A program made the position numbers and the translations under genes. A stretch of 39,863 nt of DNA from Inquilinus limosus (GTDB lineage: Bacteria > Pseudomonadota > Alphaproteobacteria > DSM-16000 > Inquilinaceae), in the NCBI RefSeq assembly GCF_002195995.1, contig NZ_NHON01000033.1:83-39945 (forward strand). Reading direction: 5' to 3'. The notes below the pieces were generated by a model. That model saw only the letters and a program-made list of their open reading frames with translations, was not told where the DNA came from and did not search any database. Below are positions 24,794 to 33,031 of the stretch, one piece after another (positions within the stretch are counted from its first letter, which is position 1; each line of letters opens with the position of its first letter).

Positions 24794-26964
24794 GCCGGCC
24801 CGAGCTGGTCCCCGAGGATCCCGTTCCGGATCCGGCGCCGCCGCCCGACCTCTCGGCCCGGCGCGTGCCGCTGCGGATGTACTCGCTGAAGCATGGCGAC
24901 ACCTTCCTGGTGGCCGACGCGCTCGGCAACATCGCCGGCGATGATGACGGGCTGTTCCACAACGACACCCGCATCCTGTCGCGCTCCGTCATCCTGCTCG
25001 GCGGCCGGCTGCCGTCGCTGCTGGGGGCGGGGCTGAGCCAGGACAATGCCGTCTTCACCAGCCATGCCACCAACCGGACGCCGTCGCCGCTGGGCGATGA
25101 GGGGCTGCCCGAGGGCGCGATCCACCTGCAGCGGTCGATGCTGCTGTGGGACGGCCGGCTGTACCAGCAGGTCCGGGTTGAGAATTTCGGCCAAAGCGAG
25201 GTCCAGGTCCCGGTCGCGATCCATTTCGGTGCCGATTTCCGCGACATGTTCGAGGTGCGCGGCGCCACGAGGCTGCAGCGCGGCCGGCTGGCGAAGCCGG
25301 AGGTCAGCGGCGACACGGTGGTGCTGGGCTATACCGGCCTCGACAGGGTCGGCCGCCGGGCCGTGATCCGCTTCTCCGAGACGCCGCAGCGCCTCGACGG
25401 CGGCACGGCGGAGTTCCGGTTCCGGCTGCCGGGCCATGGCGCCGTCGACCTCCATGTCGAGGTCGGGCCGGACGAGGCGGGGGAGGCGCCGGGCCGGACC
25501 CGGTTCCGCCGGGCCTGCGCCCGGGCGCGCCGGCGGATGCGGACCCTGTCGCGCCACGGCACGGTGCTGCGCAGCTCCGGCCGCCTGTTCAACGACTGGG
25601 TCGACAAGTCGCGCGCCGACCTGTCGCTGCTGGTCACCGAGCTGCCGACCGGGCCGTACCCCTATGCCGGCATCCCCTGGTTCTCCACCACCTTCGGCCG
25701 CGATGCGATCATCACCGCGCTGCAGACGCTGTGGCTGAGCCCGGCGCTGGCGCAGGGCGTGCTGCGCTTTCTGGCGTCCCGCCAGGCGCGGGAGGAGTCG
25801 GCCTTCAAGGACGCCCAGCCCGGCAAGATCATGCATGAGGCGCGGCGCGGCGAGATGGTCGCGCTGGGCGAGCTGCCCTTCGCCGAATACTACGGCGGCG
25901 TCGACACCACGCCGCTCTTCGTCATGCTGGCCGGCGCCTATGCCAGCCGCACCGGCGACATGGCGCTGATCGACGAGCTGTGGCCGGCACTGCTACGCGC
26001 CATCGCCTGGGTCGAGCGGCGGTGCGACGGCAACAGCGGCGGCTTCCTCGACTATGCCCGCAGCTCGGAGAAGGGGCTGGCGAACCAGGGCTGGAAGGAC
26101 AGCCACGATTCCGTGTTCCACGCCGATGGCCGCTTCCCGGACGGACCAATCGCGCTGGTCGAGGTGCAGGGCTATGCCTTCGCCGCCCTCCGCACCATGG
26201 GCGACTTCGCGGCGCAGCGCGGGCTGGATGACGAGGCGACGCGCTGGCGGGTGCGGGCCGAGGCGTTGCGCGTCGCGGTCGAGGACCGGTTCTGGATGGA
26301 GGACCAGGGCTTCTACGCCCTGGCGCTGGACGGCCACGGCGAGCCCTGCCGGGTGCGCGCCTCCAACGCCGGGCACCTGCTGTATTGTGGCCTGCCGGCG
26401 CCGGACCGGGCGGCCAGCGTCACGCGCCAGCTGCTGGACACGCCGTTCGAGTCCGGCTGGGGCATCCGGACGCTGGCGCGCGGCGAGGCCAACTTCAACC
26501 CGATGTCCTACCACAACGGCTCGGTCTGGCCGCATGACGGGGCGCTGTGCGCCGCCGGCCTGGCCCGCTACGGCGAACGCGACGGCGTGGTCCGGCTGCT
26601 CAGCGGGCTGTTCGAGACCGCGGTGAATTTCGACATGCGGCTGCCGGAGCTGTTCTGCGGCTTCCCGCGGGTTCGCGGCGAGAAGCCGATCGCCTATCCG
26701 GTCGCCTGCCTGCCGCAGGCCTGGGCCTCGGGCGCGGTGTTCATGATGCTGCAGGGCTGCCTCGGCCTCCGGGTCGACGGCCTGCGCAGCCGCATCACCG
26801 TCGACCGCCCGCGGCTGCCGATCGGCATCGAGAGCCTGACGGTCGAGGCGCTGCCGGTCGGCCCGCACCGGGTGACGCTGGGCTTCCAGCGCATCGGCGA
26901 CCGGGTGGTGGTGTCGCCGCAGGGCACCCGGCCGCCGGAGGTCGACATCATCATCCGGATGTGA
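24790..26964 (+). CDS. amylo-alpha-1,6-glucosidase / glycogen-debranching-type protein
   Basis: A 724-residue protein with two domains. Residues ~25-240 match the N-terminal domain of bacterial debranching-like enzymes (YSLKHGDTFLVADALGNIAG, LFHNDTRILS). Residues ~290-700 form an (alpha/alpha)6 glucosidase domain with AGIPWFSTTFGRDAIITALQ, GGVDTTPLFVMLAGAY, GWKDSHDSVFHADG and NPMSYHNGSVWPHDGALCA, where the conserved Asp and Glu residues are candidates for catalysis. Its start overlaps the GT4 stop. The pair probably makes or remodels an alpha-glucan or glycoconjugate. It lacks a signal peptide. Confidence 0.92.
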   Translation: MSRPELVPEDPVPDPAPPPDLSARRVPLRMYSLKHGDTFLVADALGNIAGDDDGLFHNDTRILSRSVILLGGRLPSLLGAGLSQDNAVFTSHATNRTPSPLGDEGLPEGAIHLQRSMLLWDGRLYQQVRVENFGQSEVQVPVAIHFGADFRDMFEVRGATRLQRGRLAKPEVSGDTVVLGYTGLDRVGRRAVIRFSETPQRLDGGTAEFRFRLPGHGAVDLHVEVGPDEAGEAPGRTRFRRACARARRRMRTLSRHGTVLRSSGRLFNDWVDKSRADLSLLVTELPTGPYPYAGIPWFSTTFGRDAIITALQTLWLSPALAQGVLRFLASRQAREESAFKDAQPGKIMHEARRGEMVALGELPFAEYYGGVDTTPLFVMLAGAYASRTGDMALIDELWPALLRAIAWVERRCDGNSGGFLDYARSSEKGLANQGWKDSHDSVFHADGRFPDGPIALVEVQGYAFAALRTMGDFAAQRGLDDEATRWRVRAEALRVAVEDRFWMEDQGFYALALDGHGEPCRVRASNAGHLLYCGLPAPDRAASVTRQLLDTPFESGWGIRTLARGEANFNPMSYHNGSVWPHDGALCAAGLARYGERDGVVRLLSGLFETAVNFDMRLPELFCGFPRVRGEKPIAYPVACLPQAWASGAVFMMLQGCLGLRVDGLRSRITVDRPRLPIGIESLTVEALPVGPHRVTLGFQRIGDRVVVSPQGTRPPEVDIIIRM

Positions 26965-27022
26965 GGCCGGCCCGCGCGGAGTAATCCTCACTGAAGTCGG
27001 TGCAGACGGACGGAGCCTTCCC

Positions 27023-27892
27023 TTGCAGGCAGCTGAGGTTTCGCGTGCGGTGGCCGCGGCCATGTCGATCGCCTCGGCGCTTGGCCTGACGGTCGACGAC
27101 GCGGTCGTTCTGCAGAATTCGAACAAGCTCGCCCTGCGCCTGCGGCCTTGTGACGTCCTGGCCCGGGTGGCGCCTCGGGCGCATCAGGTGGCGCAGTTCG
27201 AAATCGAGCTTGCCCAACGGCTTGCCGAGACAGGGAGTCCGGTGGCTGCGCTCGAGCCGCGCGCGGCGCTGCGCGCCTATGAGCGAGACGGCTTCGTGGT
27301 GACGCTGTGGACCTACTACGAATCTGTGGCGGCTCAAGGGGTCACGCCGGCCGACTACGCGAAGGCGCTCACGCGGCTGCATGCCGGCATGCGCAAGCTC
27401 GACATCGCCACGCCGCACTTCACGGATCGGGTCGCGGACGCTCAGCGGCTGGTGGCGAACCGCGACCGAACTCCGGCGCTCGCCGACGCGGACCGTGAGC
27501 TTCTCGGCAGCACGCTCAGCAGCCTGAGACGAACGATCGCCGACCGCAGCGTCACGGAGCAGTTGCTGCACGGCGAGCCGCACCCGGGCAACGTGCTCGG
27601 CACGAAGAACGGGCCGCTGTTCATCGACCTGGAGACGTGTTGCCACGGGCCGGTCGAATTCGACCTCGCCCATGTGCCCGAAGAGGTCGCCGAGCACTAT
27701 CCGGACGCGGATAAAGGCCTTCTCGGCGAGTGCCGTGCCCTCGTTCTCGCGATGGTCGCGGCGTGGCGGTGGGATGCAGGCGACCAATTCCCGAACGGGC
27801 GACGCGTGGGCCGCGAACTCCTCAGGACCATACGCCGGGGGCCGCCGTGGCCGGCGCTCGACGTCGTGATGCGGCGGCTGGCTGCTCCGTAG
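27023..27892 (+). CDS. phosphotransferase-fold protein (aminoglycoside phosphotransferase family)
   Basis: A 289-residue kinase-fold protein of the APH (PF01636-like) family. The Brenner-type catalytic loop is LLHGEPHPGNVLG (residues 181-193) and the metal-binding segment is FIDLETCCHGP (D202, E204). In most members the loop reads HGDxHxGN; here the aspartate position holds E185. The start is a TTG at 27023 with GGAG seven bases upstream; ATG at 27062 would remove 13 residues of an apparently homologous N-terminus. Codon use is somewhat less GC-biased than the neighbours. An antibiotic-resistance role is not implied; many such proteins phosphorylate small metabolites. Confidence 0.82.
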   Translation: MQAAEVSRAVAAAMSIASALGLTVDDAVVLQNSNKLALRLRPCDVLARVAPRAHQVAQFEIELAQRLAETGSPVAALEPRAALRAYERDGFVVTLWTYYESVAAQGVTPADYAKALTRLHAGMRKLDIATPHFTDRVADAQRLVANRDRTPALADADRELLGSTLSSLRRTIADRSVTEQLLHGEPHPGNVLGTKNGPLFIDLETCCHGPVEFDLAHVPEEVAEHYPDADKGLLGECRALVLAMVAAWRWDAGDQFPNGRRVGRELLRTIRRGPPWPALDVVMRRLAAP

Positions 27893-27969
27893 GAGATCGA
27901 GGTTCCCGCCTGACGCGGTTGCCGCCTGCCGGTAGAGTGCGGCGCGCATCAGGGAGGAGGGGCTTCAGC

Positions 27970-28689
27970 ATGGACAATGGCTGGGACGAATCCGCGGGCG
28001 CCTGGATCGCCGATATGGGCGACCACGGCGACTTCACGCGGCGCTTCGTGCTCGACCCGGTGATGATCGACCGGGTGGCGGGGCGCGGCTTCGCCACGGC
28101 GCTCGATGTCGGCTGCGGCGAGGGCCGGTTCTGCCGCATGCTGCGCGGCCACGGCGTCCGGCCGGTCGGCCTCGACCCGACCGCGGCGCTGCTGCAGCGG
28201 GCGCGCGAGTTGGATCCCGAGGGTGACTATCACGAGGGCCGGGCCGAGCGGCTGCCCTTCGACGCCGGCGCCTTCGACCTGGTGGTCAGCTACCTGACGC
28301 TGATCGACATCCCCGACCTCGACGCCGCGGCGGCGGAGATGGCGCGGGTGCTGCGTCCGGGCGGCACGCTGCTGATCGCCAACCTGTCCAGCTTCGCCAC
28401 CGCCGCCGGCGAGCAGGCCCATTGGGTCCGCGACGAGGCCGGCCGGCCGCGGCATTTCCCGGTCGACCGCTATCTCGAGGAGCGGATGTACTGGACCAGC
28501 TGGCGCGGCATCCGCATCCACAACTGGCACCGTCCGCTCAGCCGCTACATGGCGGCCCTGCTGGGTCAGGGGCTGGTGCTGACCCATTTCGCCGAGCCGC
28601 AGGCCGCGGCCGGCGCCGACCCCGCCACGGCGGAGCGGCACCGGCGCGCGCCCTATTGCTACGTCATGGAGTGGCGGAAGCCGGGCTGA
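27970..28689 (+). CDS. class I SAM-dependent methyltransferase
   Basis: A 239-residue methyltransferase. Motif I is ALDVGCGEGRFC (residues ~45-54), the acidic end of strand 2 is VGLDPT, motif II is FDLVVSYLTLIDIPD and motif III is VLRPGGTLLIANL. The C-terminal part, WRGIRIHNWHRPLSRYMAAL with THFAEPQ, resembles the UbiE/Methyltransf_11 group. GGGAGGAGG precedes the ATG. The methyl acceptor is unknown. Confidence 0.93.
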   Translation: MDNGWDESAGAWIADMGDHGDFTRRFVLDPVMIDRVAGRGFATALDVGCGEGRFCRMLRGHGVRPVGLDPTAALLQRARELDPEGDYHEGRAERLPFDAGAFDLVVSYLTLIDIPDLDAAAAEMARVLRPGGTLLIANLSSFATAAGEQAHWVRDEAGRPRHFPVDRYLEERMYWTSWRGIRIHNWHRPLSRYMAALLGQGLVLTHFAEPQAAAGADPATAERHRRAPYCYVMEWRKPG

Positions 28690-28735
28690 GCGCCGCCGTC
28701 GGACGGCCACGCCAGGCGCATTTTCAAACGGTCTC

Positions 28736-29845
28736 TCAGGCCAGCGCCGCCTCCAGGATCCGGTCGAAGGCCTCGTGCAGGCCGGAGGCCTGGAAGCTCA
28801 GCCGGTTGCCGGATCCGGTGTTGGTCAGCAGCACGGCGCTGGTGCCGCTGTCGCGATGGTGCTGCATCACCGAGACGTAGCCGGGGATGCTGCCCTGGTG
28901 GCCGAAGGTCTGCCGGCCGGCATAGGCCGACAGGAACAGCCCGGCCCCCGTCTCCCGCATCCGGGTGCCGGGGAAGCCGACCGGCCAGCGGTCATCGGCC
29001 ATCTGCGCCAGCCATTCGGCCTCGAACAGGCGGCCGCCGAACAGCCCGTCCAGGAATAGCGCCATGTCCCGCGGCGTCGACACCATGTCGCCGGCGGCAT
29101 AGGCGCCGGTGAAGGGGAACAGCGCGGTGGAGTCCTGCAGTTCGTCCGCATAGGGCAGGATCCCGTCCAGGGCCCACATCTCGCCGCCCTGCTCCAGCGA
29201 CAGGGCCGCGCCGGCCGGCGGCGGGCGGTGATAGTAGCCCCGCGCCAGCCGCTCCTCCGGAAAGGCCTCGCCGGCGGCACAGAAGCTGTCGGCCAGCCCG
29301 AGCGGCCGCAGCACCTCATGGCGGACCTGGCCGGCCAGGCTGTCGCCCGTCGCGGCCTCGATCACCAGGCCGGCCAGGACATAGCCGGTGTTGCTGTAGC
29401 TGGCGACCCGGTGCGGCTCGTCCTGCGGCCGCGCCCGGAACGCCAGCTCGACGATCTCCCGCGGCGTCCAGCGGCGGCCGGGCGTCATCGGCATGTCGAA
29501 CTCGAACTCCGGCAGGCCGCTGCGGTGGTTGACCAGGTCGCGCACGCGGATCCGGTCGCCCTTCGGCAGGTCCGGCAGCCAGCGCGCCGCCGGCTCGTCC
29601 AGCCGCAGCGCGCCGGCCCGGGCCAGCCGCATCAGCGTGGCGGCGACGAAGGTCTTGGTGCAGCTGCCGTTCTTGAACAGATGCGCGGGGCCGATCGGGA
29701 TACCGCGCTCGCGGTCGGCCAGGCCGGCCGTGGCGGTGACGGGGGCGCCGCCGCGCGCCGTCACGGCGGCCGAGGCGCCGACGATGCCCTGGGCCACGAA
29801 GGCATCGAGGATGCCCTGCAGCCGCGCCTGCAGATCTCCGGACAT
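28736..29845 (-). CDS. serine hydrolase, beta-lactamase/penicillin-binding fold
   Basis: A 369-residue family S12 (class C beta-lactamase-like) protein. The SxxK motif is SCTK at 61-64, the YxN motif is YSN at 150-152, and HQG replaces the usual HGG or KTG third motif near residue 320. No signal peptide is visible, so a cytoplasmic peptidase or esterase is more likely than a cell-wall enzyme. S12 includes D-aminopeptidases and D-Ala-D-Ala carboxypeptidases. It starts seven bases after the stop of a peptide-binding-protein gene and is cotranscribed with it. The locus also encodes M55 and M81 peptidases, which fits peptide hydrolysis. Confidence 0.88.
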   Translation of the reverse strand: MSGDLQARLQGILDAFVAQGIVGASAAVTARGGAPVTATAGLADRERGIPIGPAHLFKNGSCTKTFVAATLMRLARAGALRLDEPAARWLPDLPKGDRIRVRDLVNHRSGLPEFEFDMPMTPGRRWTPREIVELAFRARPQDEPHRVASYSNTGYVLAGLVIEAATGDSLAGQVRHEVLRPLGLADSFCAAGEAFPEERLARGYYHRPPPAGAALSLEQGGEMWALDGILPYADELQDSTALFPFTGAYAAGDMVSTPRDMALFLDGLFGGRLFEAEWLAQMADDRWPVGFPGTRMRETGAGLFLSAYAGRQTFGHQGSIPGYVSVMQHHRDSGTSAVLLTNTGSGNRLSFQASGLHEAFDRILEAALA

Positions 29846-29852
29846 CGCCGCG

Positions 29853-31445
29853 TCACTCCGCCAGGTCGAGCTTGGCGAAGCTCTGGCGCCCGAACGGGTC
29901 CAGCACATAGTTCAGCACGCCCTTGCGGATCGGCATCGAGACGATCGAGCTGGCGATCGGCACCAGCGGCACCTGCTCCTCGACGATGTGCTGGGCCTTG
30001 ACGTAGAGCTCCGTCCGCTTGGCCTGGTCGGTGCTGGCCCGCGCCTGGTTCAAGAGGTCGTCGAACGTCTTGTCGCACCACTTCATGCGGTTCTGGTCGC
30101 TGCAGGCCAGGACGAAGGTCAGGGTGTTGTCCGGGTCGCCATTGTCGCTGGTGCCGCCCAGCAGCAGGGCGTCGTGCTCGCCCGCCTGGGTGCGGGTGAG
30201 ATAGGCGCCCCATTCCATGCTGACGATCTCGGCCTTCACCCCGACCGCGGCCCAGTCGGCCTGGATCATCTCGGCCATGCGGCGGGCATCGGGGTTGTAG
30301 GGGCGGGACACCGGCATGGCCCACAGCGACAGGGAGAAGCCGTCCGGGTATCCGGCCTCGGCCAGCAGCGCCTTGGCCGCCTTGGGGTCGTAGGGATAGC
30401 CCTTGAGGTCCTTGGCGGCGCCCCATTCGACCGGGGACAGGGCGGAGTTCACCAGCGTGCCGGCGCCCTGGTACACGGCGTCGACGATCGCCGGCCGGTT
30501 GATCGCCATGGCCAAAGCGCGCCGCACGCGGACATCGCCCAGCGGCTTCTTCGCGAGGTTGAAGCCGAGATAGCCGAGATTGTCACCCGGCCGCTGCAGC
30601 ACCTGGATGTTCGGGTCCTGCTTCAGCTGCGGCACCGCCGTGGCCAGGGGCTGGGTCGTGATCTGGCATTCCCCGGCCTGTAGCTTGGACACGCGGACGG
30701 TCGCATCGGGCGTGATGTCGAACACCAGATTGTCGATCGGCGGCTTGCCGTCCCAGTAATGCGGGTTCGCCTTGAAGCGGATGCGGGAATCCGGGTCATA
30801 GGCCTGGAACACGAAGGGGCCGGTGCCGACCGGCGTCTGGTCCAGCACCTCCGGCGTGCCCTTGGCGACCATCGCCTGCGCCATCTCCAGCGACTGGATC
30901 GACGCGAAGTCGAGGGCGACGGTCGCCAGGAAGGTGGCGTTCGGCGCCTTCAGGGTGAAGCGCACGGTCAGGTCGTCGACCTTGTCGATCGACTGCAGCA
31001 TCGGCCCCAGGCCCAGCGCCTCGAAATACTGGTAGCCGGAGCCGCCGAGGGCGTGGAACGGGTTGTCGGCCCGCCATTGCCGGTCGAAGGAGTAGACGAC
31101 GTCGTCGGCGGTCAGCGGCCGGGTCGGGGTGAAGGCGGCGTTCGGCTCGAACGCCACGCCCGGCCGCAGGTGGAAGGTGTAGGTGCGGCCGTCATCCGAC
31201 ACCTCCCAGCGCTCGGCCAGCGACGGCTCGACCTCGGTGGTGCCGGGCTTGAACCGGACCAGCCGGTCATAGATCGTCCGCGCCACCGCATCCATGGTGG
31301 AATCGGCGCTGGCGAACATCGGGTTGAAGCTCTCGGGGCTGGCCTCCGAGCAGTAGACCAGCGTCTTCGCCGCGGCCGGCGCGACCCCCGCCGACATCAC
31401 CAGTGCGGCTGCGGCGGCCAGCCGCAGCGTCAGCTTCGCCATCAT
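29853..31445 (-). CDS. ABC transporter substrate-binding protein, dipeptide (family 5) type
   Basis: A 530-residue SBP_bac_5 protein closely resembling DppA. Residues 1-26 are a signal peptide (AAA-K cleavage). The mature N-terminus TLVYCSEASPESFNPMFAS and the CSDQNRMKWCDKTFDDLL segment near the C-terminus are typical of DppA-type dipeptide-binding proteins. Two adjacent ATGs (31445 and 31442) are possible; AGGGAG lies just upstream. No permease or ATPase is beside it, so it probably serves a transporter encoded elsewhere, perhaps together with the ATPases at 35903-37746. A regulatory motif (31490-31516) and a strong hairpin (31466-31492) lie upstream. Confidence 0.93.
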   Translation of the reverse strand: MMAKLTLRLAAAAALVMSAGVAPAAAKTLVYCSEASPESFNPMFASADSTMDAVARTIYDRLVRFKPGTTEVEPSLAERWEVSDDGRTYTFHLRPGVAFEPNAAFTPTRPLTADDVVYSFDRQWRADNPFHALGGSGYQYFEALGLGPMLQSIDKVDDLTVRFTLKAPNATFLATVALDFASIQSLEMAQAMVAKGTPEVLDQTPVGTGPFVFQAYDPDSRIRFKANPHYWDGKPPIDNLVFDITPDATVRVSKLQAGECQITTQPLATAVPQLKQDPNIQVLQRPGDNLGYLGFNLAKKPLGDVRVRRALAMAINRPAIVDAVYQGAGTLVNSALSPVEWGAAKDLKGYPYDPKAAKALLAEAGYPDGFSLSLWAMPVSRPYNPDARRMAEMIQADWAAVGVKAEIVSMEWGAYLTRTQAGEHDALLLGGTSDNGDPDNTLTFVLACSDQNRMKWCDKTFDDLLNQARASTDQAKRTELYVKAQHIVEEQVPLVPIASSIVSMPIRKGVLNYVLDPFGRQSFAKLDLAE

Positions 31446-31465
31446 GCTCTCCCTGCTTGCGCGTC

Positions 31466-31492
31466 GCCGCGGCCCGGTTTCGGGCGCGCGGC
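31466..31492 (-). other. 5'-leader hairpin of the DppA-like gene
   Basis: A 27-nt GC-rich hairpin: GCCGCG pairs with CGCGGC, and GCCC with GGGC after a one-base bulge, around a 6-nt loop. It lies between the proposed operator and the ribosome-binding site of the minus-strand gene. On the plus strand it is followed by AAATTTTT, but no plus-strand gene ends here. It may stabilise the mRNA. Confidence 0.45.
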
Positions 31493-31516
31493 AAATTTTT
31501 CTTAAACGCTAATTTT
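31490..31516 (-). promoter_or_regulatory. proposed XRE-cupin operator, site a
   Basis: The minus strand reads AAAATTAGCGTTTAAGAAAA followed by ATTT. It is the weakest match to TTTAGCGNATCGGAAAWTT but shares TTAGCG, the central T and GAAAAAT. It lies about 45-70 bp upstream of the DppA-like start. Confidence 0.45.
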
Positions 31517-31567
31517 TTGAACTCTGAGAGATCCCGATTTCCCCTGTCAAGCGGCGGCCTGGCCGCG

Positions 31568-33031
31568 TCAGGCGAACGGATCCTCGACCCGCGGCCAGAA
31601 GGGCAGGCGGCGCTTGGTGTAGGCGATGTCGCCATAGCTGGGCGGGATGGCGCCCGGCGTGGTGACGTAGCGGATCTCGGCCGCGATCGGGGCGAAGCCG
31701 GCATGGAAATGCTGGGTCGACTTCACCACCACGATCGCCTTGCGCGCCGGGTCGATGCCGAAGGCGGTGAAGGCGTCGGGGGCGAAGGTCTGGCTGCGCA
31801 GCGTCACCAGCACCAGGTCGACCCCGTTCGCCGCCTGCACCCAGACGCCACGGCCCAGCGGCGCCCAATCCTCGCTCAGCCCGGTCTGGTGCAACTCCGG
31901 CAGCACCCGCTTGACCGTGACGCGCAGGTCGACCGGGTCGCCCGAGGCCGGGCCGCATTTGCCGCCGATGCGCAGGTCGAAGGTCGCGCCTTCGCCGGCC
32001 TCCTCGCACAGCGCCACCGCCTGCGGGTCCCAGTAGCAGCCACTGACCACGTTGCCGATACCGCGATCGATGATCCGGCGCAGGATGAAGGTGCTGTCGC
32101 CGGGCGCGCCGCCGCCGGCATTGTCGGCCACGTCGGCCAGCACCACCGGGCCGCGCGGCGCCGCCAGCGCATGGTCCAGCGCCTCGTCCACCGTGTCGTG
32201 CGGCGTCGCCGTGGCGTGGCGCAACTCCCAGATCTCCCGGCTCAGCTCCTCGGCTAGGCGCTGCGCCCGGTCGCGGTCGCCATCGGCCACCACCAGCATG
32301 CGCGCGCCGACATCCTCGACATCACCCCAGGGGAAGCCGTGGCCGAAGGTGACCGACAGGATGCCGTCGCTTCCCTCCAGCGCCTGCATGCGGTCGACGA
32401 AGCCGCGCATCGGCTCCACCGGGGTGCGCCACATGCCGATCATGCGGCAGTCATGCAGCGCCATCACCGGCCGGATCTCGCCGCGCTTGGCGCGCAGGCA
32501 CAGCGCGTACAGCTCCTCCGCCCGCGGCTCCATGTCGGTGTGCGGGTATTCCTTGAAGCCGATGATCGCGGTGCAGGCCTCGATCATCCGGTCGGTCAGG
32601 TGGCAGTGCAGGTCCAGCTCCATCCCGACCGGCACGTCCGGGCCGACGATGGCGCGCACCCGCGCCGCGGTGTCGCCCTCGCAATCGTCATAGCCGTCGG
32701 CCACCATGGCGCCGTGCATCAGCAGCAGCACGACGTCGACCGGCCCGGCCTGGCGCAGATCCTCCAGGATATCGTCGCGCAGGCTTTCGTAGAGCGACCG
32801 GATGGTGGTGCCGGCCGGCTGGGCGATGGCGGTGACGCTCTCGACCACCTCATGCCCGTCGCATTCGGCCAGGCGGCGCCAGGTCTTCTGGCAGATCGTC
32901 TCGGCCGCCGTGTCGTCCAGGCTGGCGTCGCGCCGCCGGTAGGTCTCCGGCGCGTAGAAGCCGGCGGCGCCGGTCGGCAGCGGCGAGAAGGTGTTGGTCT
33001 CGGTGATCAGGGCGGCGATGAAGATCTTCAC
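31568..33031 (-). CDS. M81 family metallopeptidase (MlrC-like)
   Basis: A 487-residue protein of the M81/MlrC family, named after the microcystin-degrading peptidase MlrC. The N-terminal domain starts MKIFIAALITETNTFSPLPT and contains LLLMHGAMVADGYDDCEGD and GMELDLHCHLTDRM, with clustered Asp/His residues likely to bind zinc; FKEYPHTDMEPRAEEL follows. The C-terminal domain includes LADVADNAGGGAPGDSTFIL. The start is a GTG at 33031 behind a perfect AAGGAGG, and it overlaps the stop of the flavoenzyme gene by four bases (GTGA), so the two are coupled. No signal peptide, so it acts in the cytoplasm on imported peptides. Confidence 0.92.
   Translation of the reverse strand: MKIFIAALITETNTFSPLPTGAAGFYAPETYRRRDASLDDTAAETICQKTWRRLAECDGHEVVESVTAIAQPAGTTIRSLYESLRDDILEDLRQAGPVDVVLLLMHGAMVADGYDDCEGDTAARVRAIVGPDVPVGMELDLHCHLTDRMIEACTAIIGFKEYPHTDMEPRAEELYALCLRAKRGEIRPVMALHDCRMIGMWRTPVEPMRGFVDRMQALEGSDGILSVTFGHGFPWGDVEDVGARMLVVADGDRDRAQRLAEELSREIWELRHATATPHDTVDEALDHALAAPRGPVVLADVADNAGGGAPGDSTFILRRIIDRGIGNVVSGCYWDPQAVALCEEAGEGATFDLRIGGKCGPASGDPVDLRVTVKRVLPELHQTGLSEDWAPLGRGVWVQAANGVDLVLVTLRSQTFAPDAFTAFGIDPARKAIVVVKSTQHFHAGFAPIAAEIRYVTTPGAIPPSYGDIAYTKRRLPFWPRVEDPFA

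Noticed and set aside
27023-27892. Aminoglycoside-resistance gene
   Set aside because: Only the general phosphotransferase fold is recognisable; the catalytic loop is altered and there is no resistance context.
31466-31500. Hairpin followed by AAATTTTT on the plus strand as a terminator
   Set aside because: No plus-strand gene ends nearby; both flanking genes are on the minus strand, so a leader structure is more likely.
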